Positions 49,401 through 59,573 of a stretch of 64,000 nt of DNA are shown here, in pieces (positions within the stretch are counted from its first letter, which is position 1; each line of letters opens with the position of its first letter). Made by a program: the position numbers and the translations under genes. The notes under the pieces were generated by a model. The model made no database searches and was not told where the DNA came from. It saw only the letters and a program-made list of their open reading frames with translations. Source of the DNA: Antedon mediterranea (taxonomy: Eukaryota > Echinodermata > Crinoidea > Comatulida > Antedonidae). Where the stretch lies: positions 12,638,932 through 12,702,931 of the forward strand of contig NC_092679.1 in NCBI RefSeq assembly GCF_964355755.1, given 5' to 3'.

Positions 49401-52400
49401 GCCGTCTGTAATTGTTCTGTTCTGCACCAATTGCATTACTGCCTAATTCTTGAATGGTTTAGGCATTGGCCTAGCCTCTCATTAAAAGGTTGGTGTGTTA
49501 TAAAACAAATAGTGAATGTTTTATATTCATGCAATAATACAAATAATTTCATTTGGTGAAATATGAATGCTCTATTTTCACTCAGCTTTGCCTCATGAAA
49601 ATATAACCTTTTATCTTTATGTAAAATTGTGTTTAAAATCACATATAAAAATGCAATATTCAATTCCTATTGTTTTTGTAAAGCTTATGCTAGTGAAGAT
49701 GGCAAAAGATGGCATTGATCGTAGTCGTAACGATGAACTACGAACTTTAACCCGCCGCACTCAACAAAGAGAACAGGAGCTACAACAAGTTATACATGAG
49801 CAGGAGAATAGATATTGTAAGTTAAGAATCAACTCATCATCTTGTTCCCTAGTTTAATCCATTCAGAAAATAAACAAAACTTAATTTATCCTGACTAAAT
49901 TTTGAAAGCTAAGCCATGCAAAGATATGGTTCTCAGATTATAACATGAGAAAGTAACAGCATATGATATAAAATCTAAATCTTTATTTATTCACAAAATT
50001 GTTTATTCCCAAAATGATAAAATAGTACAAAATGTGAAAGCTTGTTCACCATAAAAATTGAGTTCTTTCACATGTTTGGTATATAAATATATTTTGGTTG
50101 GGACAGCTTTTTCTCATTCTCACAGATTTTTTGTCGTTTCAAAATTAATTAATTTTTATTCAGTATATCACCGAGCTGTTTATAATTTATTTTGTGCCTG
50201 TTGATTTAAAAATAATTTTGTAATACATAATACATATATTATGTTTCTTATTTTAGCATGTTTGTCATTCTGAAAGGCTATGGCATCTGGTTTAGAAATC
50301 AATCAAATGGCAAAGATACCCTTTGTGTGTGTTATAATATTTTCAAATAATTTATAATTTTACTTTTAGCTTCTACAGTAACTGAACTTGAGAATGTGAT
50401 ATGTAGTCAAGGTTTGTTGATAAATAAACTAAGAGATGAAGGAACCAATCTAACAGACAAAGTACAAGAAGTCAGTGATAAATACAGGTAAAGATCACTA
50501 CGTTAGAATATTTCACACTTGCGATTTGAGTGGTTAATTACGTATCGGTTGGAATTAGCCCTACCTAACAGAAAAGTGATATGTAATGGTGATAATTAAC
50601 GTGCATGTCCAGCTTTCTGTAAACATTTTGAAAATTTTTTCCATGCAGTGTTGTAAGTGATTGCGTTCGGAAAACAACTAGTTGTGTCCGCTGTTCAACT
50701 CCGCATTTATTATTTTGAATGGCCTAACATCCCGGCCTAGCATGTAAATATATATAAATTGAATAAAAGTAGGTGAATGAATGAATGTTTTGTACTCATT
50801 ATTTGGAGTGGAGTTGTTTTTTAGTTCTTTTTTTTCGCACACTGAAAAAGCTTTTTAAAAAACTGATTCCTATTGTTTTTCTTCTAATAGGTCTGAAATA
50901 AGGAGACTTAAACAAACAAATTCGGAACTGAGTCTACGTTGTGACCGTCTTTCTCAACAGCATGCCGAGATGGAAATGCAATGTGTTGATCATGGACGTC
51001 TTCATAAACGTATGAAAAGCAGGTTAGAGCAGTTGGATGAACATGGCCAAAGGACTGGAAAACAGGTGCAAATTTTTGGTGAAATTTAACTGTTTATTTT
51101 GTCATTTTATTATTGTTAAATCATTAATGTTGTTTCGTTCCATTAAAACTGCAATATGGCCTATTAAATTTTTCATGATACCTCTTTAATATAGGTCACT
51201 GTAAATGTCACTGTTACTTAATTCAGGAAGCGAGCTCAAGCTATACTAAACTACCTGTGTTTGAATTTGTTGTTTGTTTTATCTGATGACTTGATATTGT
51301 TATAAGTATTTTAACTTTGTATTTAAAGTATATATTTGATTTCTAGATATACGAGTTACTACAAAAGCAAACTGGTTTGATGAAAGAAAGACATGCTCTT
51401 AGCCAAGAAGTTGAATTCCTAAGATCACAAATTCAGAAAGCCAGTCCCCAATCTATTTCATCTGTAAGTATCAAAAAGATAAACGAAAACTCAAATTTTT
51501 GTCTAGATGTACTGGGCTCGCAAAGTCGCCATGGACGAAAACGTCTTCAGAGTGGTGAAAAATAAATGCTTTAGCCATTTCGGCGATGGCATATGATCAA
51601 ATAGATAATCAAATCATCATTTTGGTGAAAGCATAAAATCCAACTAAAAGGTCCACTTGTCTCCAAGCATTTATATTGTTCGTTATCATGTTGTTTAATT
51701 CAAACTCCATTGCAAAGGAACTTGTCAAACTTGTTTTTGCTTCGCCATGGTGAGCAGTTATTGATTTTATAAGTCTAATCACATGGCTATAAATCAAAAG
51801 CATAGATGTATACTACAGGCAATGGAATGCCAACACAGCGCAATAGTGAATCAGAGAGGTTTTGGGGTAGTACTGCTAGAGATAATGATGCAATAAAGCA
51901 AAATCTGACTAAAACATTGCCGAAAATGATCATTTTTTAGCCACGCGAATGATGCGGCCACAGTTGACCGCTTGGCGAATCCCCGAATAACAAAGTTTTA
52001 GAAATAATAATTTATTTTTATATATTAAATAAACATTGGCTATATCAATAAATTATGTTATTAAATGGTAGTTCTTTTGCACGATAGTCATAGGCATTGG
52101 TTTTGCTCGTGTCTCAAATGGGCCTGATCGTCTTGAACCCGAAAGTCTGTGGACCCGATCGTTTACCATTATTGCCATGGTAAGCTTCCTGAATGTCGGA
52201 ATTTATGTCTGCAATTTCATGGGCTGTTGTGTAGACGGTTATCATTATAGACTAGGCTAGGCCAGTGATATCATGGAGAATTCAAGTCAAAGAAATAGGC
52301 CTATTGCATAGGAACGTCTGTCTCCGTCGGGGGTCTGGTTCCCAAACTTCTCGTTGTACCAGGCGTCTCTTTGTTATTTTAATTATGAATGTAGCAGAGG

Positions 52401-53038
52401 TAGACTGCACAGAGAGACAGACGTTACACGACAGAATAGAAAGTACCTTAGATGAACGCCATCTTATTGAAATAAAATATTTGTGCGTTATGCATTTTAG
52501 ATGCTGCCTATTAAGTTTCATATTTTACCCTTATTAAACTTTCTTCGTGCGTGCAGTGCATGAGTAGAGTAAACAAAACAACCTTTGGGAAATGGTTGAA
52601 TCTAACAGGGATTTAGCTAAACAGACACACGTGCGCATTGCAGACCATACAGTATTACTGCTGTGGTGTTGTGTAATAATCAGTAATTTCTCCTGACGGA
52701 AAAGCTTCCCCACGGCCATAATGAAGAGAGATGGAAAGTCGTGGTACTCTGTACTGTGGCCTATTAATAACAGATAATATTATCTGTACGTTCAATGATG
52801 ATATGAGTGTTCGTTTGCTAGTTCTAAATTTATTTTAAATATAGTACACTCTTCCAAATTTTGCATGGATATACATAATTTTCATTTGCCATAGTTATTG
52901 AATAACTAAATAAATAAATTTAAATGCATTTTCATTTCGCAGATCACAAGAAACCTGTCAAAGGAAAACATTGGTGGTAGTGCTATTAGTGATCTAATGG
53001 AAAGCAATCATTCAGCTGCCATGACTGATGACTTGTGA
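37482..53038 (+). CDS. SDCCAG8: SDCCAG8 (centrosomal coiled-coil protein, CCCAP), 16 exons
   Basis: Scaffold of the centrosome/ciliary basal body; mutated in human nephronophthisis-type ciliopathy. Exons: 37482-37747, 38023-38163, 38576-38695, 39075-39179, 39696-39760, 42773-42967, 43477-43615, 44750-44902, 45632-45766, 47012-47128, 49122-49250, 49684-49816, 50370-50487, 50891-51065, 51347-51463, 52943-53038. All phases agree, giving about 734 residues; the human protein is 713. Diagnostic matches to human SDCCAG8 include LEGDLKFCK, CIRCAQHEAVLASTH, RERDDLMDV, QREQELQQ and QCVDHGRLHKRMKSRLEQLD. The protein is mostly coiled coil, rich in E, K, Q and L. The first listed exon starts in phase 1, so at least one upstream exon with the start codon is missing; I could not identify it. 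The stop TGA at 53036-53038 lies inside a minisatellite unit. Confidence 0.95.
39792..40173. mobile_element. 382-bp TIR element (MITE) in an SDCCAG8 intron
   Basis: Arms of about 75 bp: catagagtattacg, gagggcgctgcatgg, ttgctagccaaccaaaaaatg and gcgttcaac are mirrored at 40083-40173. The short reading frame inside is not a gene. Confidence 0.8.
40499..40640 (-). mobile_element. Diverged Penelope-type terminal fragment
   Basis: Follows the same block order as 17254-17395 (ttactgaaaaatgtcaatgctg, agtggctggatttcaatg, agcaaaaagaaattacagag) at lower identity. The hammerhead part is largely degraded. Confidence 0.5.
41152..42465. mobile_element. 1.3-kb pogo/Tigger-like TIR element in an SDCCAG8 intron
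   Basis: Left end CAGTCAACTCTCCCAATACCGGA and right end its mirror (tccggtattgggagagttgactg), each flanked by TA (41150-41151 and 42466-42467), the target of Tc1/mariner/pogo elements. Subterminal repeats of accggaa/aaaaccgg occur at both sides (41160-41340 and 42390-42445). No intact transposase frame was found, so it is non-autonomous. It includes a tacg microsatellite (42109-42127) and a small palindrome at 41624-41655. Confidence 0.8.
42526..42690. repeat. Perfect 165-bp hairpin 83 bp before an SDCCAG8 exon
   Basis: Arms of about 72 bp are exact inverted copies: gtatagatgacaaatttcg ... cgaacgtttcgatctc against gagatcgaaacgttcg ... cgaaatttgtcatctatac. The block gtatgtggtgtat-like (atatatgtggtgtat) precedes it at 42515 and recurs at 42721, as a flanking direct repeat. 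The centre (tctgatagagatcgaaacg on the minus strand) resembles the 3' half of a Penelope hammerhead, so it may be a head-to-head pair of terminal repeats. Confidence 0.85.
42773..42967 (+). CDS. SDCCAG8: SDCCAG8 exon with the conserved CxxCAQHEAVL motif
   Basis: The most conserved exon of the gene. After KNELKKHEELCDDLR it carries MCIRCAQHEAVLASTH, nearly identical to LCLKCAQHEAVLSQTH in the human protein. It is preceded by the acceptor tttatttgcttcag and ends CG-GTAACT. It completes the split Lys codon left by the exon at 39696-39760, across a 3-kb intron filled with transposon-like elements (a 1.3-kb pogo-like element, a perfect 165-bp hairpin and a MITE). Confidence 0.93.
44027..44570. mobile_element. 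0.54-kb TIR element (MITE) in an SDCCAG8 intron
   Basis: Ends taaaaagatgtattgtccctt and its mirror aagggacaatacatctttaaa. Related half-ends occur at 12118 (acaatacatctttaaag) and 40464 (ggacaatacatctctaat), so the family is dispersed in this window. No coding frame. Confidence 0.65.
45090..45631. repeat. 42-bp minisatellite abutting an SDCCAG8 exon
   Basis: About 13 tandem copies of a 42-bp unit (ttgaacttgttttcaatcac attttcttgtaattttaagaga), nearly identical, ending at the acceptor of exon 45632-45766. Because 42 is a multiple of three and the unit has no stop in one frame on either strand, long frames read NLFSITFSCNFKRL repeats (+) and LQENVIENKFNLLK repeats (-). The plus-strand frame is continuous with the downstream exon. 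The last unit merges into the real acceptor (ttcttattattttcag). These frames are most likely not separate genes. Confidence 0.9.
45915..46540. mobile_element. Probable MITE with repeated GGTGGGCTTATACCCGAG blocks
   Basis: The block gggtgggcttatacccgag occurs at 45930, 46439 and 46491, with a shorter form at 46513, and the right edge reads cgcgtcagtacggtatata. This layout is common in non-autonomous pogo-like elements of animals. The left boundary is unclear. Confidence 0.45.
46559..46695 (+). mobile_element. Solo Penelope-type terminal repeat with hammerhead motif
   Basis: Begins ccttcacttgcactgatgaa and ends tttgcctttggatttatata, matching the inner ends of the 5.7-kb element but lacking about 70 bp (the gtatctccattgag block). 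The hammerhead core is at about 46580-46618: CTGATGA, GGGC/GCCC stem II, GAA, then T instead of A, GC-TCT-GC-TAAC. The changed base would break the A15.1-U16.1 pair. Lies in an SDCCAG8 intron. Confidence 0.65.
46721..46859. repeat. 139-bp imperfect hairpin
   Basis: ggtgaaatataagatttgat and gatatttttctctc are mirrored by gagaaaaatatcat and ccaaatcttatatttcacc. The centre ctcagcttcacttcgag resembles the centre of the hairpin at 6351-6510. Confidence 0.7.
47280..48966. mobile_element. pogo/Tigger-like element carrying a nested element
   Basis: Ends CAGTTAAACCTCTGTGAGCG and its mirror (ttacaggaggttcaactg), flanked by TA at 47278-47279 and 48967-48968. Subterminal gcggccacctc blocks repeat at both sides. 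Without the nested 1.18-kb insertion it would be about 0.5 kb and non-coding. A 74-codon frame running out through the right end is not a credible gene. Confidence 0.8.
47309..48486. mobile_element. Nested 1.18-kb element inside the pogo-like element
   Basis: Ends CAGGGATGTCACC and GGTGACATCCCTG are exact inverted repeats. The direct repeat acctct occurs on both sides (47303-47308 and 48487-48492), which marks the insertion. The CAGGG end is hAT-like, but hAT elements make 8-bp duplications, so the superfamily is open. Subterminal gtcgg blocks (gtgccggtcggc; ctggtcggggccgacc) are present at both ends; no transposase frame. Confidence 0.75.
52943..53038 (+). CDS. SDCCAG8: SDCCAG8 last exon (C-terminal 31 residues and stop)
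   Basis: Acceptor cattttcatttcgcag; the reading frame continues from the exon at 51347-51463 and ends AAMTDDL then TGA. This tail is not obviously conserved with vertebrates, which end soon after the LRTQLPSMPQ-like segment seen in the previous exon (FLRSQIQKASPQ). The last bases (GATGACTTGTGATGCTATTAC) are the same as the core of the 52-bp tandem unit that follows, so the C-terminus and 3' UTR share the repeat sequence. Confidence 0.85.
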   Translation: MTRNLSKENIGGSAISDLMESNHSAAMTDDL

Positions 53039-54510
53039 TGCTATTACGAGAAACCCATGCAGAGGTATCAGAGCAACGGATGACTCGTGATACTATTACT
53101 AGAAACTCATGCAGAGGTATCACAGCAATGGATGACTTGTGATGCTATTACTAGAAACTCATGCAGAGGTATCACAGCAACAGATGACTTGTGATGCTAT
53201 TACTAGAAACTCATGCAGAGGTATCACAGCAACAGATGACTCGTGATGCTATTACTAGAAACTCATGCAGAGGTATCACAGCAACAGATGACTCGTGATG
53301 CTATTACTAGAAACTCATGCAGAGGTATCACAGCAACAGATGACTCGTGATGATATTACTAGAAACTCATGCAGAGGTATCACAGCAACAGATGACTCGT
53401 GATGCTATTACTAGAAACTCATGCAGAGGTATCACAGCAACAGATGACTTGTGATGCTATTAATAGAAACCCATGCAGAGGTATCAATAGCAACGGATGA
53501 CTCGTGATGCTATTAATAGAAACTCATGCAGAGGTATCACAGCAACGGATGACTCGTGATGCTATTAATAGAAACCCATGCAGAGGTATCACAGCAACGG
53601 ATGACTCTTGATGCTATTACTAGAAACTCATGCAGAGGTATCACAGCAACGGATGACTCGTGATGCTATTACTAGAAACTCATGCAGAGGTATCACAGCA
53701 ACAGATGACTTGTGATGCTATTACTAGAAACTCATGCAGAGGTATCACAGCAACAGATGACTCGTGATGCTATTACTAGAAACTCATGCAGAGGTATCAC
53801 AGCAACAGATGACTCGTGATGCTATTACTAGAAACTCATGCAGAGGTATCACAGCAACAGATGACTCGTGATGATATTACTAGAAACTCATGCAGAGGTA
53901 TCACAGCAACAGATGACTCGTGATGCTATTACTAGAAACTCATGCAGAGGTATCACAGCAACAGATGACTTGTGATGCTATTAATAGAAACCCATGCAGA
54001 GGTATCAATAGCAACGGATGACTCGTGATGCTATTAATAGAAACTCATGCAGAGGTATCACAGCAACGGATGACTCGTGATGCTATTAATAGAAACTCAT
54101 GCAGAGGTATCACAGCAACAGATGACTCGTGATGCTATTACTAGAAACTCATGCAGAGGTATCACAGCAACAGATGACTCGTGATGATATTACTAGAAAC
54201 TCATGCAGAGGTATCACAGCAACAGATGACTCGTGATGCTATTACTAGAAACCCATGCAGAGGTATCACAGTAACAGATGACTCGTGATGATATTACTAG
54301 AAACCCATGCAGAGGTATCACAGCAACAGATGACTCGTGATGATATTACTAGAAACCCATGCAGAGGTATCACAGCAACGGATGACTCTTGATGCTATTA
54401 CTAGAAACTCATGCAGAGGTATCACAGTAACAGATGACTCGTGATGCTATTACAACCCAATACAGAGGTATCACAGTAACGGATAACTAATTATGCTATT
54501 ACAACACCAT
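53022..54510 (+). repeat. 52-bp minisatellite starting at the SDCCAG8 stop codon
   Basis: About 28 tandem copies of gatgactcgtgatgctatta ctagaaactcatgcagaggt atcacagcaaca. The first unit contains the last codons and the stop of SDCCAG8 (GATGACTTGTGA). Variant marks recur: the rare form tcaatagcaacgg is at 53485 and 54006, 521 bp apart, so ten units form a higher-order repeat. The last three units (54430-54520) are more diverged. This array would be the beginning of the 3' UTR. Confidence 0.93.
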
Positions 54511-54529
54511 ATAGAGGTATAAGTATACG

Positions 54530-54860
54530 GCATTTACCATTCTCGTCAGATCACCGAAGTTAAGCAACATTGGGTCTGGTTAAAGCTTGAATGGGAGACC
54601 ATCTGTTAATATCAAGTGCTGTATATGGAGCTGGGGTCTCATTAGGTATTTGAAAACAGCACTGCTGACTCTGACAGCCCCTGCATCTAATATCTGCCTC
54701 AGAAGTATTGGCCCATGCCCTTTCTCTGGTCAAGGTGAGCACTGGATGAGAGAAGCAAGCCCTTGATCAATGTTAGGACCAATCAAGTTGCTTTAAACAG
54801 TCTGGCTTGGTTTCATCCATCATTCAGATGAATGTAAAAGTAATGGACATTGTTGTTGGC
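54530..54860 (+). repeat. 5S-rRNA-derived SINE-like unit (5S pseudogene head)
   Basis: 54533-54630 resembles animal 5S rRNA: tacggcat, ctcgtcagatcaccgaagtt, aagcaac, gggtctggttaa, cttgaatgggagaccatctg, aatatcaagtgctgta. Part of the 5' half (about 20 bases) is missing and several positions are changed, so it is not a functional 5S gene. It is followed by unrelated sequence to about 54860, which fits a 5S-headed SINE (SINE3 type), though a plain 5S pseudogene is possible. Confidence 0.7.
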
Positions 54861-55032
54861 GACAGACGTCCCGCAAAATAGAGGTATCATAGCTCCAGCT
54901 TAAGTGGAGTAGAATATTAGCTTTTTTTAATTTTTTATTGCCAATGCCCCAATAACTACTGCCAGGAGTAATTCAATACACGAAACCACGCTGAGAGTGT
55001 TGGGAGAGTCACTATCGAATCACATTTAGACC

Positions 55033-55108
55033 ATAATGCCCCAGTGGTCTAATGCTAGAATGTCTTCATATCAAGCAGGCGCTGCTGCGTTACAATCTTG
55101 GTTGGGGG
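55033..55108 (+). repeat. tRNA-like pseudogene or SINE head
   Basis: gccccagtggtctaatgcta and gcgttacaatcttggttgggg give degenerate A and B boxes in a tRNA-sized segment. The D and T arms do not fold well and the loop would be CAT, so it is a pseudogene or SINE. Confidence 0.5.
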
Positions 55109-55504
55109 CGATTTTTTGTCAGTCTCACGGTTTATAACCGCAACCCGTCTTTAATTGGAACTGCTATATATCCAAGTTCATTCATTTAAGAATGTGTTGC
55201 TAATGCAATCAGTAAACTGTGTTTTTTATCTTTCGAGAGCGTAGACAGCTAATTATTTAATTGAGCTCGCATAACTGCTCTTTTTATGTTGGTTTGGTAA
55301 TTTCATAAGAAGTTCTATATGTGTCAATTATTTGAATTTAGATAAACAACTTAATAGCAATTTGGGTAACACTACCTCACGGGCGTTTGTTGCGTCGCAA
55401 AGCATTATGGGTTTAAAGGAAGTACAAATATATTCTGAATATTCATGAACCATATCTACAGCTTGCTGCATGGTGTGTGTGTGTGTCCGTACGGTTTGTG
55501 TACA

Positions 55505-57137
55505 TTACTTGTTTATATATAAACATACGTAGTACTGTAGTTGACTAAACTTCTTAATTGGAAAGTTTGGAGATGGAGAAATCAGTAATCTTGACATCAT
55601 CAACCAGATATGACATATCATGTAAAGACTTGGTTTTGTCTTGAAAACTTTTTTGAAGATTGTTCCCTTAGGCTGTGAAGCAGGCACATTGTATTGTGGC
55701 TCTTGCATGTGTGTGCACAAGTCATCAAGTGAATCACAGCCTTGTTCTGGTTGCACGTGTACTGACAAATTATGCTCATTATCTAGTGAAATGAATACAC
55801 TATCACGATAACTTGATGGTAAATTCTTCTAGTCCCAGCAAGTGTTTGCAAGGGTAATGATATATCTCCCATTGCTCACATGTGCATTTTGGAACTTGCA
55901 AATTGACCACATGAAACTGGTTGTACTGAGAGGAGCTATGAACAGAAACAATTCTAGTAAATCACCCGAGCTGAATTTAGCTTTGAGACAATGCTTAATA
56001 AAATTTGGCGGTCAGTCATGGAGGTATACAGGTACGGCTGTATTTCCTGTATGTATGGCTAAGCTGTACTTTTCTTTGCTGATAGTTTTTGTAACATTGA
56101 GGTATATAGGTCTCTAAAAGCATCACAGAAATTCCAAACACTGACTTATCTATCGATCAGGTTAGAATTCATATTTGAAGGCCTTGTTTTGGGCTTCTAC
56201 GCCATTGTTGGTGTTTAGTACTTGACGCTTGCGCATGAATCTCACCCATCAAAATGAACAAGAAAGCTAAATGTTGTCAACATAATTCTGAACATGATGT
56301 TTGTCCTTATAAATGACAAACATAGACTAACAACCGCACTATCTGCTTCAAATGTGTTAAGAACTCCTGCTCTAAAGAATTCAGCCCATTCTTGCCTTTC
56401 CTTGCCCAACGTTGCTATGCCTGCAATCTATGAAAGTCACAGATGTATGATATCACCCCTGGAAACTGTTCTTCTATGTCACCTATTTCCATCCATGAAA
56501 AATCTACCATAAAATATGTAGGTTGCCAAAGAGGATTCCATGTTTTAATAATGCCAATATCTTTGGTCTTCATGTTGAGTGAAGAACTCTGCAACAACCT
56601 TGTAATCGACATTTGTTTTAACACAAAGGAAGAACAACGGGATGGCATATTTGGTGATCTTGTATGTAGCATCCAAAAAGACAAGATCTCATACATTTGA
56701 AGGACGTTTTTGCCATGGCTCCTGGTGCACAAATTAAAACCTTTGCTCTGCACCTATTTTGTCACCTTCGTTGGTTTGTTCCTTATGCAGCCTATAAAAA
56801 AAGTGTGTCTCTTGTGATTTTGCTACCCAATCTTCTTTTGAAGTGCCTCTTGGTCATCCTTGCAATATTTCTGAGTGGCAATTGCTCTCCTGACATGGTT
56901 CCTGATGTCAATTTTTGTTGGATAATATCTAAGATTATTTGACTTTGGCCGTTAATCTGTAGGTGTTTCACGAAACAATTTATTGTCAACAAATTCTGAT
57001 ATCCTACGATTGATTTCATCTGTACTAAATACATCCCTACCAATGCTCATGAATTTTATTGAATATTCGTTTGTCAATACTTTGGTCCATTCCTGCAACC
57101 TCACCAACCAGATAATACTTGTGGATTGATCAATCAA
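55505..57137 (-). pseudogene. MULE-type transposase pseudogene
   Basis: On the minus strand, from high to low coordinates: an N-terminal part (DEINRRISEFVDNKLF, 56980-57040), LRYYPTKIDIRNHVRRAIAT-like region (56880-56945), a broken stretch with LDATYK then TKYAIPLFF (about 56620-56680), YFMVDFSWMEIGDIEEQFPG and CDFHR (56425-56530), and TNNGVEAQNKAFKYEF (about 56165-56215). This order matches the MULE transposase-domain proteins that are common in invertebrate genomes (DATYK and CDFHREQAWERW motifs). At least two frame changes and an in-frame TAG where the Trp of AWERW is expected show it is dead. Confidence 0.8.
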
Positions 57138-57586
57138 TCAATCAATAATTTTTATTTCTCAAATAAAAACAAAAAACAGTTAACATTTTCTAAAAATAAT
57201 AGATAATAAATGAGAAAAAGGGTGATGAAAGAGGTATGCGGATGATTACCAATGAAATTGGTAATATGAGCTTTTTCCAGGCCACTTCTACTCCTAGAGC
57301 CTGTCTAAAAAAGTAGGCTGGCTCAATAGGCTAGGGGTGGTGTATTTATAATTTTATAGATATCCTAGGCATATACAATTATTAATTAAAGACCTATATT
57401 ACTATAGGCCTAGTAAATACCAGCCGCAATTTAAATGACCTGTGGGGTCGGGCCGGCCCTCCCTCTATACTGTCACTGTACCTTGCCTATTATAGACCTA
57501 GAGCTAGCAATCATGGGATGAATTCAAAAGAAAATAAACCTGTTTTGATATATCGCTTGTTTCCCATCTGGTGGTGTTCTTTTAGA

Positions 57587-58045
57587 ACAAAAGTGGTGAG
57601 CAATTCTTGAATTTTGGCCAAAAAGATCTTAGAGGGAAGCGGTGAGCAACTCTTGAATTTCAGCCAAAAAGATTGTAGATGGAAGCGGTGAGCAACTCTT
57701 GAATTTCGGCAAAAAGGATCGCAGAGAAAAGCGGTGAGCAACTCTTGAATTTCGGCCAAATGAATCTTAGAGGGAAGCAGTGAGCAACTCTTGAATTTTG
57801 GCCAATAGGATCATAGAGGAAAGGGTAGAGCAAATATTGAATTTTGGCCAATAAGATCGCAGAGGCAAGTGGTGAACAACTCTTGAATTTCAGACAAATG
57901 AATCATAGAGGAAAGCGGTGAGCAAATCTTGAATTTTGTGCCAATAGGATCACAGAGGCAAGTGGTGAACAACTCTTGAATTTCAGCCAAACGGATTGTA
58001 GAGGAAAGCGGTGAACAACTCTTGAATTTCGGGTAAAACGATCAC
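57587..58045. repeat. 46-bp tandem array
   Basis: About ten units of the form gcggtgagcaactcttgaat ttcggccaaaaagatcttag agggaa, spacing 46 bp (for example starts at 57638 and 57684). Reading frames on the minus strand (KIQELLTAFLCDPF-type repeats) are translations of the array. Confidence 0.9.
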
Positions 58046-58374
58046 AGATCACATTTGTGATTCTGCGCTACCCTCAGCTAATTTCAAAGGAAAATATAGC
58101 TTGTCTTGGTCCTCAAACGCAAACATTGACGAGGTGGATGGACTGTGGGCATTGTCGACTGGCTGGATTATCATTTATCTTTAGGCCGGGCACCCCAAAG
58201 AACAGTATTATCATAGTGATGGCTGATTCGGAAGTCAGCCAAAGGCCGATGTGGTCCAAGTATGGAGCCGGAGGAATTGCCCATGATGGAATGCGAGGCT
58301 GTCGCTCAAACCAGAAAACGAATGAGTGGCCTACGACACTATGGGGCGCCATAAGCAGCAAAAGTGTGTAGCTG

Positions 58375-58605
58375 AAAAATGTATGTGTACATTTAAAATG
58401 TGTGTGTGTGTAATTGCAAAATGTATTTGTAAATCTAAAAATGTGTGTGTATTTGTAAAATGCATGTTTGTAATTGTAAAACGTAGTTGTACATTTGTAA
58501 AATGTAGTTGTACACTTTTAAAATGTAGTTGTACACTTTTAAAATGTAGTTGTACACTTTTAAAATGTAGTTGTACACTTTTAAAATGTAGTTGTAACAA
58601 GGAAT
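58375..58605. repeat. 21-bp tandem array
   Basis: Unit atgtagttgtacacttttaaa repeated without change near 58500-58590, with more diverged copies (atttgtaaaatg, gtgtgtgtaattgcaaaatg) back to 58375. Frames on both strands (CSCTLLK and VQLHFKS heptads) follow from the 21-bp period. Confidence 0.9.
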
Positions 58606-58835
58606 GTATACTTGTAACGCTTGGTTAGAGATCTCTAATCAAGCGTGAAGACCATACCATTTCTCGAGAAGGGGTATACCATGGAAAATGGCTATCTGAC
58701 CGGCGGCCGGCCGCCGATGGTATATTTATTTCCTTTTTATCGTTATAGCATTGGCGTTTTGGGAGTTTTGAATTTTGATTATATTGAAAAGCGACGGCGA
58801 AACACTGTTGTCGGTCGTCTACTAAATTATATAAT

Positions 58836-59505
58836 AACTAGGCCTAGGCCTACCTAGGCCGGACTATACTAAATCACTAAGGGTGGTAGGTATGTATAAC
58901 AATACAATATTTAGGCTAGACCTCGCGCCTATAAATAAAGACCCAATTCCGTTATTAAAAGAAAAGAATGAAACAGCTAGCCTACTAGTAACGGGAGTAA
59001 CTACTACCTACTAGCCTAGCTAGGCTATACTAGGCCTAGAGGCCTAGCCTGTGTAGTATAGTAGAAGTAGGGCCCGGGCCTAAACCTAGGCTAGGCTAGC
59101 TAGGCCTAAGCCTACTAGCCAGTAGGCCTAAAGCCCTGGGCCTAAATAGGGCTAGGCCTAGGCCTATATAGGCTAGCTCTCAATCAAGGAGCCTACTAAA
59201 CTAACCAAACAAAGACCTCTATAGGCTTATGCCCACTAACTACTAAGCTAGCTAGGCTAGGCCTACCTCTTGCCTACCTAGCAGACCTATAGGCTAGGTC
59301 TTTACTAGCTAGGCATAGTTAGCTATAGTAGGCAGGCCTAGACTACTAGGCCCTAGTCCTTCTACTACTAGCCTTCTAGGCCTATAGGCCCTAGTAGGCT
59401 AGTACTAGCCTATAATAAATATAGCCTCCCTGGAGACCATAGACTCGGGCCTAGTAGTAGTACTAGTAGGCCTACTAAAGGCCCTAGGCTAGCTAGCTAA
59501 TAATA
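58836..59505. repeat. TAGGCCTA / CTAGCTAGG low-complexity island
   Basis: About 670 bp built from taggcctagg, ctagctagg, actagtagg and similar self-complementary words. Shorter islands are at 28375-28445, 30020-30055, 32355-32405 and 36810-36900. No clear fixed period. Confidence 0.8.
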
Positions 59506-59573
59506 ATTCGTATTTCAAATCAAATTTTAAGAATTAATTTGTACATATTTTTATTTCAGAACAGGCATTTACC

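Noticed and set aside
52265-52537. Overlapping frames in the last SDCCAG8 intron
   Set aside because: They overlap on both strands and show no conserved motif.
53022-54510. CRISPR array
   Set aside because: Units are contiguous without unique spacers and the DNA is animal; it is a minisatellite.
57511-57851. KIQELLTAF repeat protein on the minus strand
   Set aside because: Translation of the 46-bp tandem array; frames change between units.
58326-58628. Cys-rich heptad-repeat protein (CSCTLLK)
   Set aside because: Translation of a 21-bp tandem array, open on both strands.
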